Shown here in pieces: positions 47,101-58,196 of a stretch of 64,000 nt of DNA (positions within the stretch are counted from its first letter, which is position 1; every line of letters starts with the position of its first letter). A program made the position numbers and the translations under genes. The notes below the pieces were generated by a model. That model was not told the origin of the DNA. It saw nothing but the letters and a program-made list of their open reading frames with translations, and did no database searches. Where the stretch lies: assembly GCA_027924585.1 (NCBI GenBank), contig BSBM01000426.1:457001-521000 (forward strand), written 5' to 3'. This DNA comes from Larix kaempferi (taxonomy: Eukaryota; Streptophyta; Pinopsida; Pinales; Pinaceae).

Positions 47101-47775
47101 TATGGTTGACTTTGGTTTACATTGTTTAGTTCACCATGTTAACATTGTTTACTTTGATTGAATTTCTCCCTTACATTATTTGGTTGACTATGGTTGACTT
47201 TGGTTTTCATTGTTAGGTTGACCATGCTGCCTTCAATCAATGGTTGACTTCAATCTAAGGTTCATCTTGAACCATGGTTGACTTCAATCCCCAACCACAT
47301 TTTTAAAAGTTGATGATTGACTTTGAACCATGGTTGACTTCAATTGATAGTTGACTTGAAACAATAATTTACTTTTAAGAAATTTTGACCTCATGCTAAT
47401 GGTGACTTCAATTCATGGTTGAATTCAATCCATGGTTGACTTCAATCCAATGTTTCCTTCAATCCATAGTTGACTTTTAATAAAGGTTTACCTCAAACCA
47501 ATGTTGACTTCAATCCAAAGGTGAATTCAATCCATGGTTGAATTCAACTTGAATCCATGGTTGAATTCAGTACATGGTTGGATTCAATCAATAGTTGACT
47601 TCAACCCATAGTTTTCATTTAAACATAGTTGAATTCAATCCATGGTCGAATTCACTCCAAAGTTTCCTTCAATCCAAGGTTGACTTCTAAGAAAGGTTGA
47701 CTTCAATCCAATCAGTGACTTCAATCCATGTTTGATTTCAATCCATATTTGAATTCAATTCAAATTTTACTTCAC
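44117..47775 (+). repeat. Large degenerate TTGAC minisatellite array (main part)
   Basis: About 3.7 kb of near-continuous short degenerate repeats. Two monomer styles alternate. One is TTGACTTCAATCCATGG-like (about 17 bp; 44117-45440 and 47221-47775). The other is G/T-rich TGGTTGACTTTGGTTGTTTGG-like (45440-46480 and 46940-47220). 46480-46940 is mixed. TTGACT or TTGACC usually occurs one to three times per 60 bases, mostly in plus orientation. No coding sequence is supported. The array resumes at 54523 after Copia-3. Confidence 0.92.
47225..47775 (+). repeat. Second copy of a 2.74 kb higher-order unit in the TTGAC array
   Basis: From CTTCAATCAATGG (47231) onward, the order of diverged monomers matches 44493 onward (offset 2,738). 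Distinctive sentences such as GGTTCATCTTGAACCATG, CCCCAACCAC and ACCCATAGTTTTC.TTTAAACATAG recur in the same order. The match continues at 54523-54750 with 45145-45350. Confidence 0.85.
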
Positions 47776-48456
47776 TGTGAAATTTATTTCACACCAAGAT
47801 CTGATCAAGAAATTACACACTCTCACAAAAGATCTCACACGACTAGACAAGAACACTGAAATTCACTCACATAAGATGCAAACTGAATTACTCAAATGAA
47901 TAATATTACATCAACCAACCTTTGGAAAGTAATAGGATTTCATTATATAAATTTACATAAGATATTCTAATGCATAAGGATTCCACTTGAATCTACACAA
48001 AAGATGACTTACTAAAATAATGCAAATCCCCCGAGGTGGCAAGTGTGTTCTCCAAGTCACACCAAAGGCTCACGAATTTCTGATTTAGTGATCAAATAGT
48101 GATGTATGATGAAAAAAATGCCAAATCCCAAAAATGTAAGCAAGAAACATCATGGAGGATGAGTGGCCCGAAAAACAGTTTCCCTAGTCAACGAGCTTTT
48201 ACCTTTCACCCAAAAAGTGGTAAAAAGCAGTAAAAGCAGCTAGTGCGCCAATCTAACTCAGAATTGCCTAAAAATAGCCAAAATCTATTTTAGGATATCT
48301 AGAAATATTCTCTAGTGAGTTTAGGAAACTTGTGGTCCACATAATGACTCATATGCCAACTATCTAGTTTAATACATAGGAATTAATCATGTAATGATTA
48401 TTTAATGCTACTAATGTATTAATATGACATAGATGAGGGATTTAATTATTCCAACA
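47776..48456 (-). repeat. Copia-3 3' LTR (left)
   Basis: Plus orientation: TGTGAAATTT to TTCCAACA. The adjacent plus-strand CCCCCCC (48457-48463) is the complement of the polypurine tract. Confidence 0.93.
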
Positions 48457-48599
48457 CCCCCCCATAATTATGAATTTATGTGCTAAAAGTCAGAAATAAA
48501 AACTAGGGCCCAGTAACAAGACATGGTCACCCTATACAATACTGTCTGGTCCACAAAACAAGGAAAGAAGGAAAATCTCATGGGAAAAACCTTCCCTCA

Positions 48600-50215
48600 A
48601 AGAATGGACATATCAAAATTGAAGTATTGATGATCAATCCTTCACTCCACCACATGTTCAACCATCCCAAGCAGGTATCTAAGATAACTGAAAGTCTTAT
48701 CAATAAAAGCTTTGGTGAATATGTCTGTAGTTTGCTCACCTGTTGGGAAATGCTGCAAATCAATGATATGGTCATACACTAAACTCCTGATTTAGTCCAT
48801 ATTTATCTCAATACGCTTGGTCCTCTATCTCTGTATTGGATCACTTGAGACCCTTATAACACTCTAATTGTCACAAAATATGACAGTAGGAGTACTAAAT
48901 CCTATCTCAAACTCTAAAAGAATACCCTACAACCACACACACTGAGTAGTAGCATTCACTGCTCCTCTGTACTCGGCCTCTGCTGAAGATAGTGCAATTG
49001 CACTCTATTTCTTGCTAGAAAAAAAAACAAGACCACCTCCAAGCATGAATACAAATCTAGATGTGGATTTTCTATCAAGGCTATCACCAGCCCAATCTGA
49101 GTCAGTAAAGCCAAGAAGATCTAGGCTAGAATCTGCAACATAGTGAATCCCATCAATCTTGGTTCCTTGCACATAATGCAAGATTCTTTTTGCAGCCCTC
49201 CAATGTATCTCATGAGGCTTCTCCATGTATCTTGATTCCACACTCACAACATATGAAATATCAGGTCGAGTATGAGTCAAGTATAACAAGCTGCCAACAA
49301 GCTTCCTATACAAGCTACTACCAACCAAAGGTGTAGATTCTGCTTCTTCAAGTCTAACTCCTGAAAGGAAAGGAGTCTTTTAAGGATTTCAATCAACCAT
49401 ATTGAACTTCTTTAGCAGGTCATATGCATATTTGGACTGAGATACCTTAGTTCCAATCTCAGTTTGAGAAATCTCAAGCCTCAAAAACTTCTTAAGAATT
49501 CCCAAGTCACTCATGGAAAAATATTGATGCAAAGCATCTTTAATGAAGCTATTTGATCAATAGAACTACCCATGATTAGTAGATCATCAACATATAACAC
49601 CATAATCATAATTGAACCATCAATCAGCTTCATGTAAACATTAGGATCATATTTTCATCTCACATAAGATTGTGACAAGAGAAAGTTGCCCATTTTGGCA
49701 TACCAAGCCTTGGGGGCTTGCTTAAGCCCATATAAGGAATTCCTCAACCTGCACACATAGTTACGATCATATGTATAGCCTTATGGCTGCTGTATATAAA
49801 TATCCTCCTCAAGATCCTCATGGAGAAATGCACTCTTGAAATCCATGTGGTGCACTTCTCGGTGCTTGGATGCAGAAATTTATAGAACTAGTCTTATCGA
49901 ATCCTTCTGTGCAACTGGTGCAAAAGTCTCATTGTAGTCAAGGAAATGGACTTGGGAGAAGCCCTTTTCCACCAGTCTAGCCTTATAGTTTACTTCTGTA
50001 CCATCAGTTGCGCACTTGGTTTTGTATATCCACTTACACCTTACAAATTTTATGCCTATGGGGAGCTTGACTAGCTCCCATGTATCATTCTTTTGTAGTG
50101 AATGAAACTCCTCATCCATAGAATCCTGCCATATTGGGTAATGTGAGGCTTCCTCATATGTCTGAGGATCAAAATCCATGGGGGCTTCACTCAATAAACA
50201 GCTATCATAGCATGT
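48600..50215 (-). pseudogene. Copia-3 reverse transcriptase / RNase H
   Basis: Minus strand. RT starts with the EAPMDFDPQTYEEA and WELVKLPIGIKFV blocks (50194-49880) and KARLVEKGFSQ. It continues with frame changes through a conserved YVDD box at 49583-49594 (both Asp present). RNase H appears at 49328-49005 (LYRKLVGSLLYLTHTRPDIS, GFTDSDWAGDSLDRKSTS) and its end near 48775-48600. Stops and at least two frameshifts are present between 49880 and 49330. The enzyme would copy element RNA; this one is broken although the catalytic pair remains. Confidence 0.85.
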
Positions 50216-50233
50216 TCGTTCGTGGCATATGAA

Positions 50234-51154
50234 ACAATACCTCTAATTTCATTAAATATTGGAAAATAACTTCCAAAATCACTTTTTTAACCCCCTCCCA
50301 ATATGCCTTCCCAATTTAAAAAAAAACTTATTTTCACTAGATATTGTATGTATCAATTTTTTCATTAACATTTTTTATACCCCTTTATATTTCTACCTAG
50401 TATATTGATATGATACCTCTCTTATGACCCCACATGCATTCTACAATGCACCTTGCTTTTTTCGATGTATATTGTGGATGCACATTACTTCACCCACAAT
50501 GCAATTACTCAACCACATATCATTATGATTTGCAACTCTAATGGTCTAATGAAGATATAGGAGATCACTTCTTGTATGTCACTAGAGCCAATGCACATAG
50601 TACAACATTTAGATTGCATGTTGCAATTCCCAAATCACTGACTAAGCCTGTTGTGAGCTAGGTATCCAAGCCCCCAGGGCCTGTAACAAGTTCTAGGAGG
50701 ATGAATAAACCTCCGAAGGCCTGTAATAGGAATGATTGGTTGGGTATTCAAGCCCTCAAGTCCTATCGAGGACCTATAATAGGCCTTGGAGGCTTAGAGC
50801 CTCCAAAGGCTATTGGTAACAGCTAGCTGAGTGCTATTGGTAACAACTGGCTGTCAATGACCACTCTCTCTCAAATATGATCGACTGGAAACCCTATTCA
50901 CCATGAAACCCCTGGCCTCAAGCATGACTCAAGACGCAATTTCCCTGCGTACTGGTAAGCCCAAGCCTTGCCTCAACTCAATTTATCATCTGGTTGTGAT
51001 CTCACCATCTCCATTTGGTGGATATTTGTTAGCCCGCCCATATAAAAAATACCCCAAAGTATTTTTGTATTGTTACTTTAAATAAAAAAACCCTTTTTCC
51101 CCTTAATATATAAGCAATATAATTTTTAGGTTTTAATGATTATTTAATACCCCA
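50234..51154. mobile_element. 921-bp insertion within Copia-3 pol, class uncertain
   Basis: ATATGAA is present on both sides (50227-50233 and 51155-51161). Copia-3 pol sequence is continuous on either side. The inserted DNA has no supportable ORF. Convincing terminal inverted repeats are not visible, although CATTAAA occurs 17-23 bases from each end in opposite orientation. A block with AAGCCC..AGGCCTGTAA.AG repeats near 50660-50810. A 7-8 bp target duplication would suit a non-autonomous hAT-like transposon, but this is inference. Confidence 0.55.
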
Positions 51155-52480
51155 ATATGAATGCACGTGATATTATATTTCCTTCTAGTGAAGCCCCAAT
51201 GTCAAAATCCACCATCAAATGACATCTCTTAGAAAAGTAAGGATCATTCACATTGAGAGCAGTCTCAAATTGTGATCTAGTCCTCCTTGTTTCCTGATGA
51301 TTTCCCACTCGTTCACCAGTTGCTTGCAAATTCTTAGCAGCCCATTTAGTCTTTGTTGGTGAATTAGGACTATAATAAAATTGTCCTCATCATCATAAAT
51401 ACCAGAATACAAAAATTCAAGAGCAGCATCACTTACTTCTTCAGGTGGTGGTGAAGATGGTTCTCCAATTTCAACATTCTAAGAGGACTCTTCTTCGAAT
51501 TGAACACTTCTTTCAATGAAGGATTTTTGAGTAGCAATGTTCAGAAACTTATATCCTTTGGACTCCTCTGAATAGCCAACAAAAAGAAAAGGTTGGATTT
51601 GGGGATACATAGCCCTCCTCTTCTCATGTGGAATCCTAGCCCAAGCCTTGGAGCCAAAAATCCTGAAATGAGAAATATAAGGTCTGTGCTCAGTCCAAGC
51701 CTCAAAAGGAGTGATTCCTTTGATATATTTGTGAGACACTCTATTTTGAATGTATGTGGCACAATTTATTTCCGCAACCCAAATCTTTGGAGATAAATAC
51801 TTTTTCTCCAGCATGCATGTGGCCATCTCCTTTAATGATATGTTCTTCCTCTCATCAACACCATTCTTTTAAGGTGTGTATGGAACAATGTGTTGCATTT
51901 TAATTCTTGAAGAAGCACAAAATTGATGAAACTCGGATTTGATGTACTCCCCACCATTATTAGATATAAGGATCTTGATATGCCTACCAGAATGGTTTTC
52001 AACTGAGGCCTTGAAAATCTTGAACATACCGAACACTTCAGACTTTAGCTTGATGAAATAAATCCAACAATACCTGGTAAACTCATCTATGAAGGTAAGG
52101 ATGTATTTGGCATAGTTCAAAGACTCATGGGGGAATGGAACTGATATGCCACTGTGAATAAGATCCAGGGATGCTGAGGTTCGCTTAGTTTTTCTCTCTC
52201 AAATTTATGCTCTAGGTGCTTTCCTAGGATGCAAATTTGATAGACACCTTTGGAAAACTTGATATTGGGAAGCCCTATGAACATTTCTTAATCATGGAGT
52301 TGGCAAAGGTATCTAAAGTTTAGGTGGCCAAATATTTCATGCCACAGTTTTCTTGACTCATTGGCATGGGTTAATAGAGTAGAAGGTGAGGGGAATGGCA
52401 CAAAATGAGAAAACCTATAGATTTTTGAGCTATGGTTAGTAGCACCTAAGGAAACAATTTGGCCTGTTGACATTTCATAG
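51155..52480 (-). pseudogene. Copia-3 integrase and pre-integrase region
   Basis: Minus strand. The pre-integrase zinc region (LWHEIFGHLNFRYLCQLHD, 52473-52288) has one of its two C-terminal Cys replaced. In the integrase core the first Asp position reads HSGIS (GGC at 52150-52148, Gly). The second reads ISNNGGEY (AAT at 51961-51959, Asn). The third Glu is kept (GVDERKN). The C-terminal region (51826-51479) is well preserved, with HKYIKGITPFEAWT, LFVGYSEESKGYKF and FEEESS. A linker open frame is at 51329-51144. Two of three catalytic acids are lost, so integration is impossible for this copy. Confidence 0.85.
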
Positions 52481-52689
52481 ATCTAAACATCATTAGGTGT
52501 AAATACCACCTTTTTGGGTGATCGTATGTGATTCATCTAATATACTGACAAAAGGTTAGCAGCAAGTCCTGGAACATATAAAACATTATAGAATGTACCA
52601 AAATCTAGATCAATGCTTCCTGTACCTTTGCTTGAAGTTTCAGAATCATCACCCAACACAATGTTTGGGCCATTGGAATATCAAGAGAT

Positions 52690-53797
52690 GTGAATCATTC
52701 TATTGTGGAAACCATGTGCCTTGAAACTCCTGATTCAATGATGAATGAGGTAGATCTTGATGTGTTTTCCATCAGTGCATGCACTCGCTCCTTATCTTCA
52801 TAGTTTTGTCCTCCATCCTTAATCCTCCTTTCACTCTCAAGAAGAGGAATGTTGGCTTTCTCCAGGAGTTGAGCCATTTGATCAATGGGATTCTTCATGC
52901 AGGAGCTTTCAAGATGAAATCCCTTGCTGCAATAATTGCACTTTGTATTCTCATTATTCTTGTTTGGATTTCTCTTGAAACCTGAAAAGTCTTCATGGAC
53001 TTTCTGCTTGTCCTTCCTCTGATCAGTGGGATTTTTTAAATTGCACTTCTTGTTTCCTTTTGAACTGTTTGAATCTCCCAAATTCAAATAATGATATTTT
53101 GATGGATTTTTTATGGCTCCAATCAAGACCAATTTTTCTTGTTCTTGTGCAAGAGACTCCATGACTTCTGAGAGTGTGGGGCTCTTCCAATTTCGAACAA
53201 CCTTCCTTGTGGAGTGGAAGGTCGAAACAAAGACTAAGTAATCAGGGCCAAGCTTGGATAGAATGGACAAGATTAGTTTCTCATCATTTTTATCAATTCC
53301 ACATTGCTTCAACTGTAGAACAAGTGACTTGAATTTCGAGAATAAATCCTGGAGGTTATCGAAATTCTGTGGACTCAATGAAACTAGTTCATTATCCAGT
53401 TGGTGGCTTCTTAATTCATCAGTCTTGCTAAACAATTCTTGAAGCTTTAGACAAACTTCATTGGGAGAGGTAAGAACAACAATATGGATAGAATATAGGC
53501 GTCATCTCTTTGATTCTGCCACTTTGATTTCTCAATTGCTGAGGTTGGCTCAGGTTCAGTTGCCATAGTCACCTTGTAGAGGCCTTGGCTCCTCAACATG
53601 ATCTCCATCTACGCTTTCCATTCAAAATAATTGAATGGAGTGAGGATGATATGATGTGATTGATCCATGGCATATCTGAAATAGATTTTGGAGTGGTTTG
53701 GGTATGCCCCTGGATGCTTAGTTGCGCCCTCTTGATGATAGAATGTGCCCTGTGGATGAATTATTGTACCCTCCTTGAGACTGGTTGGATCCTCCAA
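52690..53797 (-). pseudogene. Copia-3 gag and protease
   Basis: Minus strand. The gag N-terminus (about 53797-53609) contains FNYFEWKA followed by a stop. After a frame change a 246-codon frame (53435-52695) gives the gag core. It ends with a CCHC zinc knuckle CNYCSKGFHLESSC near 52934-52893 and the protease start FIIESGVSRHM near 52740, where the catalytic Asp of D-S-G is Glu and the following Ala is Val. Gag would form particles. The knuckle is intact but the N-terminal region is broken. Confidence 0.83.
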
Positions 53798-53828
53798 GAT
53801 AATAGAAGGAGAAAGGAATATCTTGATA

Positions 53829-53840
53829 GCTTCGATACCA
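53829..53840 (-). other. Copia-3 primer-binding site
   Basis: The minus strand reads TGGTATCGAAGC directly inside the right LTR. It is a variant of the TGGTATCAGAGC plant copia site. Confidence 0.85.
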
Positions 53841-54522
53841 TGTTAAATTTAGTTCAAACCAATATCTGATCAAGAAATTACACAAAATCACAAAAGATCT
53901 CACACAACTAGTCAAGAACACTGAAATTCACTCACCTAAGATGCAAACTGAATTACTCAAATGAATAATATTACATTGTCAACCTTGGGAAAGTAATAGG
54001 ATGTCATTATATAACTTTACATTAGAGATTTGAATGCATAAGGATTCCATTTGTTTCTACACAAAAGCTGACTTACTAAAATAATGCAAATCCCCCCTAG
54101 GTGGCAAGTGTGTTCTCCAAGGCACACCAAGGGCTCACAAATTTCTAATTTATTGATCAGATAGTGATGTGTGATGAAACAAATTTTCAAATCCCAAAAA
54201 TGGAAGGAAGAAACATCATGGAGGATGAGTAGTCCAAAAAATAGTTTCCCTAGTCAACTAGCTTTTACCTTTCACCCAAAAAGTGGTAAAAAGTAGTAAA
54301 AGTAGCTAGTGCACCAATCTAACTCAGAATTGTCTAAAAATAGCCAAAATCTATTTTAGGACATCCATATATAGTCTCTAGTGAGTTTAGGAAACTTGTG
54401 ATCCACACAATGACTCATATGCCAACTATCTAGTCTAATACATATGAATTAATCATAGAATGATTAATTAATGCTACTAATGTATTAATTTGACATAGAT
54501 AAGGGATTTAATTATTCCAAAA
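53841..54522 (-). repeat. Copia-3 5' LTR (right)
   Basis: Plus orientation TGTTAAATTT to TTCCAAAA; the terminal CA has become AA compared with the left LTR. Confidence 0.92.
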
Positions 54523-54755
54523 TTCAATTTGTGGGTGATTTGAATCGAAGTTTGACTTCAATCTAAGGTTGTTTGAAAGGTTGACCATGTTCCAATGGTT
54601 GATTTTAGGTCATTAATAATATCAACATTAATTATTTCAATCTATGGTTGACTTCAATCCATGTTTGAATTCAATTCATAGTTGACTATTACTAAGGTTG
54701 AATCCAATCCATGGTTGAATTTTAATCAAGGTTGACTTCAATCGAAGATTGAGCT
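54523..54755 (+). repeat. TTGAC minisatellite array, right end
   Basis: Continues the array cut by Copia-3 and matches the order of monomers at 45145-45350 (GTGGG.GATTTGAATCGAAG, then GGTTGATTTTAGGTCATTAAT). It ends at about 54755, where LTR-like sequence begins. Confidence 0.9.
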
Positions 54756-55446
54756 TGTTGGGCCTAGCCCAAGTAAGGCATTTTTTGTGCAAGACAGTTT
54801 TGGAGCTGCTAAGTTACAGTGTAGCTCAAATGAAGGTAGTTTTGGCAAGACAGTTTTGGGGAGCTGCAAAGTTGAGCGCAACATAGTACGGCAGGATAGG
54901 AACCACACGGCTAAGTTCCAGCTCCGTGAAGTGGTAGCACTGCGTAGTGCCAACAGGGCACCTATTTTGGGTAAAGAATGTAAGGAAACGTCGAGTTGCG
55001 AAAGCGACCTATTTGGGAAAGAAACTCCAGGATCCCTGGGAATGGGTATGGAGGAGCATGAAGGAAGATGAAGGTGACCTGTCAAGAGAGTGGTAGAAAA
55101 TAGTTGGCAGCTAAGCCACGAAGCCGACAGCGACACGTAGGCCAGAAGGGCGAAAAGCATCATGCCACGATGCAGTATAACCGTTTTGTGAAGACTACGG
55201 ATGTCAGAAGGGCGTGCAAACTGTGAGTGGTCCAATAGAATGAACAGAAGCATGTGGAGAAGCTGTTTACTGCGACAGGACGAGTCGGCGGGTAACCGCA
55301 CCATTTTGTAACCTAAGGCATTGTAATAGATGTGACCTATGGGCATGGTCTATAAAAGGGAACATTTTGTAAGGGAAAGTGTTAAACTCTGATCGTGAAT
55401 AGTTGATATTGTTGAATCTAGATCTTTGTTGAGAGACGATTGTAAA
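54756..55446 (+). repeat. LTR-like sequence, left part, with TATA box
   Basis: Begins TGTTGGGCCTAGCCC exactly where the TTGAC array stops. It is less AT-rich than its surroundings and has a strong TATAAAAGGG at 55351-55360, as in a retrotransposon promoter. It is interrupted at 55446 by Gypsy-2. The sequence to the right of Gypsy-2 probably continues it. The 202-codon minus-strand open frame here has no family features. Confidence 0.5.
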
Positions 55447-55821
55447 TGTTAGGAACCCATGTCTTTACTTTGTTAGTATGTTGTTGTTGGACGCATATGC
55501 GTTGTAAGTCGTCCCATAGTATTTTTTGATCAATAGTTTGTGTTATTTTTGTTGGCGCATATGCTTTGTATGTCGACTGTAGTATTGTTGATCCATAGTT
55601 TGTAGTGGCCCATGGTTTTGACCCATAGTATTGGCGCCTAGACTTAGTATATAAGTGTGTGTTGAGACCTATGAAGGCACCGTGAAGTTATTTGTATTGA
55701 GCTTGCTCATAGGAGGTTTCCCCCTCGAAGTGGCCTGTGATCAATATAAAAGTGATTCTGAGTTCTGTCATTTCTGCTATTTCACATATTCTTATTAATT
55801 AATTGTTGCAGGTGCATTACA
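55447..55821 (+). repeat. Gypsy-2 5' LTR
   Basis: TGTTAGGAA... to ...GCATTACA. Contains an internal imperfect duplication of the GTTGG.CGCATATGC.TTGTAAGTCG...GTAGTATT segment. Confidence 0.95.
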
Positions 55822-55823
55822 TC

Positions 55824-55835
55824 TGGTATCAGAGC
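55824..55835 (+). other. Gypsy-2 primer-binding site
   Basis: TGGTATCAGAGC, two bases after the 5' LTR; complementary to the initiator-Met tRNA 3' end. Confidence 0.92.
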
Positions 55836-56783
55836 ACTTTCTTGGGCTCGCTGGGTGAAATTTTTGCCAATTTCTTTTCGCATCTGTTGCAGGTTTGGAT
55901 TTGGGAATAATCCCTATCCGCTTAACTGTGGGAAGTACTTGGGCATAATCCCTAAAAATCATTATGAGGAGTACCATAGGAACCCCGAAGTAGCTGGCCC
56001 ATTGAGAGGACCTGCCAGCGAAAAGGGAAACGACCCCTACCTGATTGACTAGTTCCCACCCGTGAGGAAAACCAAGAGCAGTCGTTTGTGGCAAAGCGGT
56101 TTCTAGTTTTACCTGAGTGGTGGAGTGAGGGGTACTGCCCCAATACGCAAGCCGTTAGACAGCATTGGTGGCCGAGTGAAACCCCTGAACTGTTAGGAAG
56201 CCGCACATACCTGGGGTCCATATCTACTTTCAGCTGAACTGTTGTCGATCACTGCTGAGTTGTTTCAGATCCATTTTGCAAGCCATTCCAGATCTAGCCG
56301 TTTTCTATCCATTCGGCGTTGTTCCAGATCCCTTCCGAGCCATAGCCGTAGCCGCTCCATATCTCCCTTGTTTTCACTCTGTTTCCCTTGAAATTTTTGG
56401 GGAACCCCTGTCATCCCATTCTGCATACTTCATTCCTGAGGACCCTATCCCCAATTCCCCTTCCCAAATCCCGAAATTCCACATTTGTCTATTTTTAGGG
56501 TTTGCCATAACTTCCTCAGATTTCACCCAATCACCTTCAAATTTTACGACAGAGTTCCTTTCTAAATTCTGCTTCTTTGTCCCCCTCTGCCAAATTTTCC
56601 CGTTCTTTCACCCCGCTTCTGAAATCCTCATTTTTGCTTCCTTGTCTAGTCGACAGTGTCCAACACCTAGTCAAACCCCAATTACCCTTCATATTTTTTC
56701 CAAAGTCCATATTTTCCCTTATTGAAGTAGTTTCTGTTTTTGTTTTCCTACCTAGTCAAAAAAGAAAAAAAAAACTCCTGGTT
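55836..56783 (+). other. Gypsy-2 leader
   Basis: About 950 bases of untranslated leader before gag. The 149-codon open frame at 56276-56725 is Pro/Phe/Ser-rich from a C/T-rich sequence and lacks family features; probably not coding. Confidence 0.6.
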
Positions 56784-57794
56784 ATGGTTGTCACCTGTGC
56801 AGGAGCAAAAACCATGGAAGACGCACTTGTAGCCATCCAAGCCAAACTCCAGGATCTGGATGAAAAATTTCTCGGCTTCCATCTTGAACATTTAGCTATG
56901 AACAACAAACGGCAGTCCGAGTCTTCAGCAGACAATGGGTTCTCTTCTTCCAACAATTTTCGTGGTCCGAAGCTTGATTTTCCTCGCTTAAATGGTACTA
57001 ATCCAACTGGATGGATCTATCATGCAGAATAGTATTTCAGTTTGCATAATACTTTTGATGTCAACAAAGTTTCGCTGGTATCCTTTCATTTGGAACAAGA
57101 AGCTCTTTAATGGTACCGTTGGTACATCAAGGCTCATCCAGAGCCCAAATGGTCACACTTTTTCCAGCTCCTTTGCAACGATTTGGTCCTAGTGCTTTTG
57201 ATTACTTCACAGGAGCCCTCACTAAACTTCGCCAAATTGGCACTGTGAGAGAGTATCAAACCGAATTTGAGAACCTAGCCAACCACACCGAAGGATTGTC
57301 TGATGACTTTTACCAAAGTTGTTTTATCAGTGGTCTAAAGGATGCCATCCTCTCTGAGGTCAAAATGTTCTGTCCCACCACAATGATGGAAGCCCTAGGG
57401 TTGGCTAAGTTGGCAGAAGACAAGATTGCAGCCCAACAACGCTCCAAGCCCACTTTTGTTCCCTTCCAAAATATGGGTTCTCAACGACCACCTATACCGC
57501 AGGCTCCTCAACTGACTCCTATCAAGCATTTTTTCTGAAACAGAGATGCAAGCACGCAAAGAAAAGGGGATTTGCTATAATTGTGATGAGAAATTCACTC
57601 AGGGACATAGATGTGTTCAGCAAAAGCTCTATCTTTTGGATGTGGATTCTCCGCCTGCCTCTGAAATTGGTGACGAAGATCCAAAAACACTGGATGCTCT
57701 GGTCGACATTCAGGAACCGCCTATTGACCCTCCATCTCAGGATGACCAGCCAGAGATATCTCTCCATGCTTTAGCCAGAATCACCACCCCCTAA
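56784..57794 (+). pseudogene. Gypsy-2 gag
   Basis: Start ATG 56784 (MVVTCAG), or 56814 (MEDALVAIQ), after an A-rich stretch. The first segment (to TAG 57030-57032) has LDFPRLNGTNPTGWIYHAE, the W..F family motif. Capsid continues with a frame change near 57100-57190: FDYFTGALTKLRQIG and VREYQTEFENLANH, then SCFISGLKD and ALGLAKLAEDKI. This is typical of chromovirus gag. A stop at 57536-57538 and a second frame change precede the zinc knuckle CYNCDEKFTQGHRC (57573-57614). It would form the particle; it is broken at three places. Confidence 0.88.
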
Positions 57795-58190
57795 ACAATG
57801 CGAGTCAGGGGTTACTTCAAGAAGCTTCCTCTTACAATACTCATTGATTCGGGTAGCACTCATAATTTCATTGACCCTCGTATCGCCAAACAAGCTGATT
57901 GTTTTATCCATCCTTGCTCCAAATTTGAAGTCATGGTTGCCAATGGGGGCACCTTACCTTGCAAAGGGAAGTGTCGAAATGTGCGTATCTCTATGGGATA
58001 TTATAACTTGCGCTCTGACATGTTTTCCTTGACCTTAGACGGATGTGATGTGGTTTTGGGCGCTCAATGGCTACGCACACTTGGCCCTATCTTATGGGAT
58101 TTTGCTGAACTTTGGATGCAGTTTTCCCTTAATGGACAAAAACACACATTGACGGGATTACAACCAGGTTCTCTCAGCATCATCAGTTGA
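57795..58190 (+). pseudogene. Gypsy-2 protease
   Basis: Open frame 57798-58190 between TAA 57792-57794 and TGA 58188-58190, in the same frame as the downstream RT. The active site ILIDSGSTHNFID is intact (Asp-Ser-Gly near 57847-57855). VVLGAQWLRTLGPILWDF matches the second conserved block. In the intact family it is part of one polyprotein with gag and RT. This domain itself looks undamaged. Confidence 0.88.
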
Positions 58191-58196
58191 CCTCGC

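Larger units (their letters stand above)
47776..54522 (-). mobile_element. Copia-3: Ty1/copia element inserted in the TTGAC array
   Basis: LTRs at 47776-48456 and 53841-54522 (681 and 682 bp) are very similar. They enclose minus-strand gag, protease, integrase, RT and RNase H. Flanks are TTCAC (47771-47775) and TTCAA (54523-54527), a target duplication with one mismatch. The duplicated array copy near 45120-45160 shows the uninterrupted target sequence, confirming the insertion point. The primer site and a C-rich polypurine complement are at the expected ends. A 921-bp insertion interrupts pol at 50234-51154. Multiple stops and active-site changes make it inactive. Confidence 0.93.

Noticed and set aside
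44117-47775. CRISPR-like or centromeric satellite reading of the array
   Set aside because: Repeats are contiguous and degenerate without unique spacers, and the unit is far shorter and less uniform than typical plant centromere satellites.
54738-55346. 202-codon minus-strand open frame
   Set aside because: Starts beyond and runs across the boundary between the TTGAC array and the LTR-like DNA; composition and context suggest chance in a GC-richer stretch.
56276-56725. 149-codon plus-strand open frame before Gypsy-2 gag
   Set aside because: Translation of a C/T-rich leader; no domain, and gag start is clearly downstream.
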